Shown: piece by piece, positions 54,907 through 64,000 of the stretch
Numbering within the stretch: the first letter of the stretch is position 1
How the letters are laid out: each line of letters starts with the position of its first letter
Source of the DNA: Atherix ibis
Lineage: Eukaryota > Arthropoda > Insecta > Diptera > Athericidae
Length of the DNA: 64,000 nucleotides
Direction: 5' to 3'
Assembly: GCA_958298945.1 (NCBI GenBank)
Contig: OY282608.1
Span: 15,725,933-15,789,932, forward strand
Notes under the pieces: generated by a model
Told to the model about the DNA's origin: nothing
The model's database searches: none
What the model saw: the letters and a program-made list of their open reading frames with translations, nothing else
Position numbers and translations under genes: made by a program

Positions 54907-55969
54907 CTAGCCAACAAGCCAACAAACTAACAAACCAACAAGCCAACAAACCAACAAACCAACAAACCAACAAGCCCACAAGCCAACAAACCAACAAACC
55001 AACAAGCCAACAAACCAACAAACCAACAAACCAACAAACCAACAAACCAACAAGCAAACAAACCAACAAACAAATAAACCAACAAACCAAAAAACCAACA
55101 AACCAACAAACCAACAAACCAACAAACCAACAAACCAACAAACAAACAAACCAACAAACCAACAAGCCAACAAGCCAACATGCCAACAAACCAACAAACT
55201 AAGTAACAAACAAGCCAACAAACCAACAAACCAACAAACCAACAAGCCAACAAACCAACAAGCCAACAAACCAACAAACCAACAAACCAACAAGCCAACA
55301 AGCCACCAAACCAACAAACTAACAAACCAAGTAACCAACAAACCAACATGCCAACAAACCAACAAACTAAGTAACCAACAATCCAACAAACCAACAAACC
55401 AAGAAGCCAACAAACCAACAAACCAACAAGCCAACAAACCAACAAACAAATGAACCAACAAACCAACAAACCAACAAACCAACAAACCAACAAGCCAACA
55501 AACCACCAAACCAACTAACCAACAAACCAACAAACCAACAAACCAACAAACTAACAAGCCAACAAGCCAACATGCCAACAAACCAACAAACTAAGTAACC
55601 AACAAGCCAACAAACCAACAAACCAACAAACCAACAAGCCAACAAACCAACAAACCAAAAAACCAACAAACCAACAAGCCAACAAGCCAACAAACCAACA
55701 AACCAACAAGCCAACAACCAACAAACCAACAAACCAAAAAACCAACAAACCAACAAACCAACAAACCAACAAGCCAACAAACCAACAAGCCAACAAACCA
55801 ACGAACCAACAAACCAACAAACCATGTAACCAAAACGCCAACAAACTAACAAACCAACAAGCCAACAAACCAACAAGCCAACAAACCAACAAACTAACAA
55901 ACCAACATGCCAACAAACCAAAAAACCAACAAGCCAACAAATCAACAAACCAACAAACCAACAAACCAA
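54907..55969. repeat. 1-kb HOR unit 1 (downstream locus)
   Basis: This corresponds to 33,684-34,746 at offset 21,223, with the same landmarks and the same length. Confidence 0.78.
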
Positions 55970-56812
55970 CTAGCCAACAAGCCAACAAACTAACAAACCA
56001 ACAAGCCAACAAACCAACAAACCAACAAACCAACAAGCACACAAGCCAACAAACCAACAAACCAACAAGCCAACAAACCAACAAACCAACAAACCAACAA
56101 GCAAACAAACCAACAAGCCAACAAACCAACAAACCAACAAACCAACAAACCAACAAGCCAACAAGCCAACATGCCAACAAACCAACAAACTAAGTAACAA
56201 ACAAGCCAACAAACCAACAAACCAACAAACCAACAAGCCAACAAACCAACAAACCAACAAACCAACAAGCCAACAAGCCACCAAACCAACAAACTAACAA
56301 ACCAAGTAACCAACAAACCAACATGCCAACAAACCAACAAACTAAGTAACCAACAATCCAACAAACCAACAAACCAAGAAGCCAACAAACCAACAAACCA
56401 ACAAGCCAACAAACCAACAAACAAATGAACCAACAAACCAACAATGCAACAAACCAACAAACCAACAAGCCAACAAACCACCAAACCAACTAACCAACAA
56501 ACCAACAAACCAACAAACCAACAAACTAACAAGCCAACAAGCCAACATGCCAACAAACCAACAAACTAAGTAACCAACAAGCCAACAAACCAACAAACCA
56601 ACAAACCAACAAGCGAACAAACCAACAAACCAACAAACCAACAAACCAACAAGCCAACAAACCAACAAACCAACAAGCCAAAAACCAACAAACCAACAAA
56701 CCAAAAAACCAACAAACCAACAAACCAACAAACCAACAAGCCAACAAACCAACAAGCCAACAAACCAACGAACCAACAAACCAACAAACCAAGTAACCAA
56801 AACGCCAACAAA
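55970..56812. repeat. 1-kb HOR unit 2 (downstream locus)
   Basis: This corresponds to 34,747-35,600. A small difference is AAGCACACAAGCC near 56,036, where the upstream copy has AAGCCCACAAGCC. Confidence 0.76.
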
Positions 56813-56819
56813 CTAACAA

Positions 56820-57815
56820 ACCAACAAGCCAACAAACCAACAAGCCAACAAACAAACAAACCAACAAACCAACAAACCAACAAACCAATAAACCAACAAA
56901 CTAACAAACCAACAAACCAACAAACCAACAAACCAACAAACCAACAAACCAACAAACCAACAAACCAACAAACCAACAAACCAACAAACCAACAAACGAA
57001 CAAACCAACAAACAAACAACCCAACAAACGAACAAACCAACAAACCAACAAACCAACAAACCAACAAACCAACAAACCAACAAACCAACAAGCCAACAAA
57101 CCAACAAACCAACAAGTCAACAAGCAAACAAACCAACAAACCAACAAACCAACAAACAAGCAAATCAACAAACCAACAAACCAACAAACCAACAAACCAA
57201 CAAACCAAAAAACCAATAAACCAACACACCAACAAACCAACAAACCAACAAACCAACAAGCCAACAAACCAACAAACCAACAAGCCAACAAGCCAACAAA
57301 ATAACAAACCAACAACCCAACAAGCCAACAAATCAACAAACCAACAAATCAACAAACCAACAAACCAACAAACCAACAAACCAACAAACCAACGAACAAA
57401 TAAACCAACAAACCAACAAACCAACAAACCAACAAACCAACAAACCAACAAACCAACAAACCAACAAACGAACAAACCAACAAACCAACAAACAAACAAC
57501 CCAACAAACGAACAAACCAACAAACCAACAAACCAACAAACCAACAAACCAACAAACCAACAAACCAACAAACCAACTAACCAACAAGCCAACAAACCAA
57601 CAAACCAACAAGTCAACAAGCCAACAAACCAACAAACCAACAAACCAACAAACAAACAAATCAACAAACCAACAAACCAACAAACCAACAAACCAACAAA
57701 CCAAAAAACCAATAAACCAACACACCAACAAACCGACAAACCAACAAACCAACAAGCCAACAAACCAACAAACCAACAAGCCAACAAACCAACAAAATAA
57801 CAAACCAACAACCCA
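56820..57815. repeat. 480-bp dimer 3 (496-bp spacing)
   Basis: This is the downstream-locus counterpart of dimer 1. AAAATAAC at 57,302 and 57,798 gives 496 bases, two octamers more than the others. Confidence 0.76.
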
Positions 57816-58518
57816 AGAAACCAATAAATCAACAAACCAGCAAACCAACAAACGAACAAACTAACAAACCAACAAGCCAACAAACCAACAAACCAACAAG
57901 CCAACAAACCAACAAACCAACAAACAAACAAACCAACAAACGAACAAACCAACAAACCAACAAACGAACAAACCAATAAACCAACAAGCCAACAAGCCAA
58001 CAAACCAACAAACCAACAAACCAATAAACCAACAAACCAACAAACCAACAAACCAACAAACCAACAAACCAACAAACCAACAAACCAACAAACCAACAAA
58101 CCAACAAACCAACAAACGAACAAACCAACAAACCAACAAGCCAACAAGCCAACAAACCAACAAACCAACAAACCAACAAGCCAACAAACCAACAAACGAA
58201 CAAACCAACAAACCAACAAACCAACACACCAACAAACCAACAAACCAACAAACCAACAAGCCAACAAACCCACAAGTCAACAAACGAACAAACTAACAAA
58301 CCAACAAACCAACAACCCAACAAACCACAACACCAACAAACCAAAAAGCCAACAAATCAACACACCAACACACCAACAAACGAACAAACCAACAAACCAA
58401 CAAACCAACAAACCAACAAACCAACAAACCAACAAGCCAACAAACTAACAAGCCAACAAACGAACAAACTATCAAACCAACAAACCAACAAGCCAACAAA
58501 CCAACAAACCAACAAACC

Positions 58519-61500
58519 AACTAACTAACAAACAAACAAACCAACAAACGAACAAACCAACAAACGAACAAACCAACAAACCAACCAGCCAACAAGCCAA
58601 AAAAACCAACAAACCAACAAACCAAAAAACGAACAAACCAACAAACCAACAAACGAACAAACCAACAAACAAACAAACCAACAAACCAACAAACCAACAA
58701 ACCAACAAACCAACAAACCAACAAACCAACAAACCAACAAACCAACAAACCAACAAACCAACAAACCAACAAACCAACAAACAAACAAACCAACAAACCA
58801 ACAAGCCAACAAGCCAACAAACCAACAAACCAACAAACAAACAAATCAACAAACCAACAAACCAACAAACCAACAAACCAACAAACCAAAAAAGCAACAA
58901 CCCAACAAACCAACAAACTAACAAACCAACAAACCAACAAGCCAACAAACCACCAAACAAAGAAGCCAACAAACCAACAAACCAACAAACGAACAAACCA
59001 ACCACCAAACAAACCAACAAACCAACAAACAAACAAACCAACAAACCAACAAACCAACAAACCAACAAACCAACAAACCAACAAACCAACAAACCAACAA
59101 GCCAACAAACCAACAAACCAACAAACCAACAAACCAACAAGCCAACAAGTAAACAAGCCAACAAAATAACAAACCCACAACCCAACAAACCAACAAATCA
59201 ACAAACCAGCAAACCAACAAACGAACAAACTAACAAACCAACAAGCCAACAAACCAACAAACCAACAAGCCAACAAACCAACAAACCAACAAACCAACAA
59301 ACAAACCAATAAACAAACCAACAAACCAAAAACCAACAAACGAACAAACCAACAAACCAACAAGCCAACAATCCAACAAACCAACAAACCAACAAACCAA
59401 TAAACCAACAAACCAACAAACCAACAAACCAACAAACCAACAAACCAACAAACCAACAAACCAACAAACCAACAAACGAACAAACCAACAAACCAACAAA
59501 CCAACAAGCCAACAAACCAACAAACCAACAAGCCAAAAACCAACAAACCAACAAACCAAAAAACCAACAAACCAACAAACCAACAAACCAACAAGCCAAC
59601 AAACCAACAAGCCAACAAACCAACGAACCAACAACCCAACAAACCAAGTGACCAAAACGCCAACAAACTAACAAACCAACAAGCCAACAAACCAACAAGC
59701 CAACAAACCAACAAACCAACAAACCAACAAACCAACAAACCAACAAGCCAACAAACCAACAAACCAACAAGTCAACAAGCCAACAAACCAACAAACCAAC
59801 AAACCAACAAACAAACAAATCAACAAACCAACAAACCAACAAACCAACAAACCAACAAACCAACAAACCAATAAACCAACAAACCAACAAACCAACAAAC
59901 CAACAAACCAACAAACCAACAAACCAACAAACCAACAAACCAACAAACCAACAAACAAACAACCCAACAAACGAACAAACCAACAAACCAACAAACCAAC
60001 AAACCAACAAACCAACAAACCAACAAACCAACAAACCAACAAACCAACAAGCCAACAAACCAACAAACCAACAAGTCAACAAGCCAACAAACCAACAAAC
60101 CAACAAACAAACAAATCAACAAACCAACAAACCAACAAACCAACAAACCAACAAACCAAAAAACCAATAAACCAACACACCAACAAACCAACAAACCAAC
60201 AAACCAACAAGCCAACAAACCAACAAACCAGCAAACCAACAAGCCAACAAGCCAACAAAATAACAGACCAACAACCCAACAAGCCAACAAATCAACAAAC
60301 CAACAAATCAACAAACCAACAAACCAACAAACCAACAAACAAATAAACCAACAAAACAACAAACCAACAAACCAACAAACCAACAAACCAACAAACCAAC
60401 AAACCAACAAACGAACAAACCAACAAACCAACAAACAAACAACCCAACAAACGAACAAACCAACAAACCAACAGACCAACAAACCAATAAACCAACAAAC
60501 CAACAAACCAACAAACCAACAAACCAACAAGCCAACAAACCAACAAACCAACAAGTCAACAAGCCAACAAACCAACAAACCAACAAACCAACAAAAAAAC
60601 AAATCAACAAACCAACAAACCAACAAACCAACAAACCAACAAACCAAAAAACCAATAAACCAACACACCAACAAACCAACAAACCAACAAACCAACAAGC
60701 CAACAAACCAACAAACCAACAAGCCAACAAGCCAACAAAATAACAAACCAACAACCCAAAAAACCAATAAATCAACAAACCAGCAAACCAACAAACGAAC
60801 AAACTAACAAACCAACAAACCAACAAGCCAACAAACCAACAAACGAACAAACCAACAAACCAACAAACCAACACACCAACAAACCAACAAACCAACAAAC
60901 CAACAAGCCAACGAACCAACAAACGAACAAACAAACAAACCAACAAACCAACAAACCAACAAACCAACAAACGAACAAACCAATAAACCAACAAGCCAAC
61001 AATCCAACAAACCAACAAACCAACAAACCAATAAACCAACAAACCAACAAACCAACAAACCAACAAACCAACAAACCAACAAACCAACAAACCAACAAAC
61101 CAACAAACCAACAAACAAACAAACCAACAAACCAACAAGCCAACAAGCCAACAAACCAACAAACCAACAAACCAACAAGCCAACAAACCAACAAACGAAC
61201 AAACCAACAAACCAACAAACCAACACACCAACAAACCAACAAACCAACAAACCAACAAGCCAACAAACCCACAAGTCAACAAACGAACAAACTAACAAAC
61301 CAACAAACCAACAAGCCAACAAACCACAACACCAACAAACCAAAAAGCCAACAAATTAACACACCAACACACCAACAAACGAACAAACCAAGAAACCAAC
61401 AAACCAACAAACCAACAAACCAACAAACCAACAAACCAACAAACTAACAAGCCAACAAACGAACAAACTAACAAACCAACATACCAACAAGCCAACAAAC

Positions 61501-61525
61501 CAACAAACCAACAAACCAACAAACC
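58519..61525. repeat. 3-kb HOR unit (downstream counterpart)
   Basis: This is the counterpart of 37,280-40,262 at offsets 21,239-21,263. It contains 480-bp dimer 4. A small local change is AACCAACCACCAAAC near 59,000, where the upstream copy reads differently. Confidence 0.72.
59780..60758. repeat. 480-bp dimer 4
   Basis: This is the downstream-locus counterpart of dimer 2. AAAATAAC at 60,261 and 60,741 is exactly 480 bases apart. It lies 2,943 bases after dimer 3. Confidence 0.78.
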
Positions 61526-62421
61526 AACTAACTAACAAACAAACAAACCAACAAACGAACAAACCAACAAACAAACAAACCAACAAACCAACCAGCCAAC
61601 AAGCCAAAAAAACCAACAACCCAACAAACCAAAAAACGAACAAACCAACAAACCAACAAACGAACAAACCAACAAACAAACAAACCAACAAACCAACAAA
61701 CCAACAAACCAACAAACCAACAAACCAACAAACCAACAAACCAACAAACCAACAAACAAACAAACCAACAAACCAACAAGCCAACAAGCCAACAAACCAA
61801 CAAACCAACAAACAAACAAATCAACAAACCAACAAACCAACAAACCAACAAACCAACAAACCAAAAAACCAACAACCCAACAAACCAACAAACTAACAAA
61901 CCAACAAACCAACAAGCCAACAAACCAACAAACAAAGAAGCCAACAAACCAACAAACCAACAAACGAACAAACCAACCAACAAACAAACCAACAAACAAA
62001 CAAACCAAGAAACCAAGAAACCAACAAACCAACAAACCAACAAACCAACAAACCAACAAACCAACAAACCAACAAACCAACAAATCAACAAACCAGCAAA
62101 CCAACAAACGAACAAACTAACAAACCAACAAGCCAACAAACCAACAAACCAACAAACCAACAAACCAACAAACCAACAAACCAACAAACAAACAAGTAAA
62201 CAAACCAACAAACCAAAAACCAACAAACGAACAAACCAACAAACCAACAAGCTAACAAGCCAACATACCAACAAACCAACAAACCAATAAACCAACAAAC
62301 CAACAAACCAACAAACCAACAAACCAACAAACCAACAAACCAACAAACCAACAAACGAACAAACCAACAAACCAACAAGCCAACAAGCCAACAAACCAAC
62401 AAACCAACAAACCAACAAACC

Positions 62422-62451
62422 AAGTAACAAACAAAAAAACAAACAAAAAAA
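62422..62451. repeat. A-rich irregular element, copy 7
   Basis: Counterpart of 41,247 in the downstream copy of the 9-kb segment (offset 21,175). Confidence 0.75.
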
Positions 62452-63988
62452 CCAACAAACCGACAAACGAACAAACGAACAAACCAACAAACAAACAAAC
62501 CAACAAACCAACAAACCAACAAACCAACAAACCAACAAGCCAACAAGCCAACAAATCAACAAACCAACAAACCAACAAACCAACAAACCAACAAACCAAA
62601 AAGCCAACAAGCCAACAAACCAACAAGCCAACAAACGAACAAACCAACAAACCAACAAACCAACAAGCCAACAAACCAACAAACCGACAAACCAACAAAC
62701 CAATAAGCCAACAAACCAACAAACCCACAAACTAACAAACGAATAAACCAACAAAAAAACAAACCAACAAACCAACAAACCAACAAACCAACACGCCGAC
62801 AAGCCAACAAACCAACAAACCAACAAACCAACAAACCAACAAACCACCAAGCCAACAAGCCAACAAACCAACAAACCAACAAACCAACAAACCAACAAAC
62901 CAACAAACCAACAAACGAACAAACCAACAAACCAACAAGCCAACAAGCCAACTAACCAACACACCAACAAACCAACAAGCCAACAAACCAACAAATGAAC
63001 AAACCAACAAACCAACAAACCAACAAACCAACACACCAACAAACCAACAAACCAACAAACCAACAAGCCAACAAACCCACAAGTCAACAAACGAACAAAC
63101 TAACAAACCAACACACCAACAAACGAACAAACCAACAAACCAACAAACCAACAAACCAACAAACCAACAAACCAACAAACCAACAAGCCAACAAACTAAC
63201 AAGCCAACAAACGAACAAACTAACAAACCAACAAACCCACAAGCCAACAAACCAACAAGCCAACAAACCAACAAACCAACAAACAAACAAATCAACAAAC
63301 CAACAAACCAACAAACCAACAAACCAACAAACCAAAAAACCAACAACCCAACAAACCAACAAACTAACAAACCAACAAACCAACAAGCCAACAAACCAAC
63401 AAACAAAGAAGCCAACAAACCAACAAACCAACAAACGAACAAACCAACCAACAAACAAACCAACAAACAAACAAACCAAGAAACCAAGAAACCAACAAAC
63501 CAACAAACAAACAAACCAACAAACCAACAAACCAACAAACCAACAAACCAACAAGCCAACAAACCAACAAACCAACAAACCAACAAACCAACAAGCCTAC
63601 AAGCAAACAAGCCAACAAAATAACAAACCCACAACCCAACAAACCAACAAATCAACAAACCAGCAAACCAACAAACGAACAAACTAACAAACCAACAAGC
63701 CAACAAACCAACAAACCAACAAACCAACAAACCAACAAACCAACAAACCAACAAACAAACAAGTAAACAAACCAACAAACCAAAAACCAACAAACGAACA
63801 AACCAACAAACCAACAAGCTAACAAGCCAACAAACCAACAAACCAACAAACCAATAAACCAACAAACCAACAAACCAACATACCAACAAACCAACAAACC
63901 AACAAACCAACAAACCAACAAACGAACAAACCAACAAACCAACAAGCCAACAAGCCAACAAACCAACAAACCAACAAACCAACAAACC

Positions 63989-64000
63989 AAGTAACAAACA
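63989..64000. repeat. A-rich irregular element, cut by window end
   Basis: The window ends inside AAGTAACAAACA, which I take as the start of another copy. The array therefore continues to the right. Confidence 0.6.

Larger units (their letters stand above)
54109..63105. repeat. 9-kb segmental repeat, downstream copy
   Basis: This is the partner of 32,870-41,930. For example, the 675 bases at 54,907-55,581 correspond to 33,684-34,358, and their translated patterns match throughout. Toward the right end about 80 bases are lost relative to the upstream copy, and after about 63,105 the match breaks into smaller pieces. Differences include the form of the GTAACCAAAACGCC block near 34,601 and 55,823. 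Confidence 0.86.
1..64000. repeat. Octamer satellite array (CCAACAAA)n filling the window
   Basis: The unit CCAACAAA is repeated head to tail from the first to the last base, about 8,000 copies. All copies have the same orientation; I see no inverted segment, which would show as T/G-rich sequence. Common variants are CCAACAAG, CTAACAAA, CGAACAAA, CAAACAAA, CCAATAAA, CCAAAAAA, CCAAAAAG, CCAAGTAA, CCAACACA and CCAACATG. Units of 7, 9 or other lengths are rare. The array runs off both ends of the window. No gene, RNA gene or unique spacer longer than a few tens of bases is present. I infer eukaryotic heterochromatic satellite DNA; the species cannot be told from this sequence. Confidence 0.97.

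Noticed and set aside
1..64000. CRISPR array
   Set aside because: The period is 8 bases with no 25-40-base spacers and no cas genes. Regular repeats here are satellite units.
1..64000. Telomeric DNA
   Set aside because: The unit CCAACAAA is not a telomere repeat known to me (no CCCTAA, CCCTAAA or CCTAA runs), and the many variants and HORs are unlike telomerase products. A subtelomeric position remains possible.
1..64000. Centromeric CENP-B box
   Set aside because: No TTCG...CGGG-type motif is seen on either strand. G is too rare on one strand and C too rare on the other.
1..64000. tRNA, rRNA or structured RNA genes
   Set aside because: With almost no T and little G on the plus strand, stable stems cannot form. 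No tRNA arms or rRNA-like segments were seen.
1..64000. Pure sequencing or assembly artefact (low-complexity read noise)
   Set aside because: Variant octamers recur in identical long order at distant sites with few real differences, which random error would not produce. Local copy number may still be wrong in the assembly.

Overview
The whole 64 kb window is one uninterrupted head-to-tail array of an 8-bp satellite unit, CCAACAAA on the given strand (TTTGTTGG on the other). I find no stretch of ordinary unique sequence, no gene, no RNA gene and no recognisable transposon. The given strand is almost entirely A and C. G and T appear only as point variants of the unit. Head-to-tail simple DNA on this scale suggests eukaryotic heterochromatin (pericentromere, subtelomere, B or sex chromosome, or similar). 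The sequence does not let me name the organism. The many long open frames are a by-product of the unit. Eight is not a multiple of three and the octamer has no stop in any of its six frames, so every frame reads the same octapeptide: PTNQQTNK on the plus strand, FVGLLVCW on the minus strand.

The array is layered. Variant octamers recur in fixed order and build higher-order repeats (HORs) hundreds to thousands of bases long. Almost all length differences between copies are multiples of 8. Approximate layout: (1) 1-26.4 kb, domain A, marked by AAGTAACCAAAAAGCC and CATGCC blocks and frequent CCAACAAG units. It holds a 3.6-kb segment repeated 10,283 bp away, 1361-bp, 1551-bp and 1296-bp tandem units, and a 490-bp block whose length is exact in five copies. 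(2) 26.4-30.6 kb, a 736-bp HOR nested in a 2148-bp repeat. (3) 30.6-35.6 kb, units of about 1 kb marked by AACTAAGTAAC. (4) 35.6-54.1 kb, domain B, rich in CGAACAAA units and marked by AACTAACTAAC. It has 480-bp dimers, 2.6-3.0-kb units, a 1.9-kb tandem and a 0.3-kb tandem. (5) 54.1-64 kb, a second copy of about 9 kb of regions 3-4 (32.87-41.93 kb), offset about 21.2 kb.

No genes work together here. The content is the record of how a simple satellite was amplified: small blocks formed first, were duplicated into larger blocks, and these were duplicated again. Out-of-register junctions (for example near 25,770 and the cassette at 28,083, 30,215, 30,466, 33,054 and 54,292) are the best markers of single recombination events. 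All repeat boundaries come from reading by eye and are good to roughly one to a few units unless an exact anchor is given.
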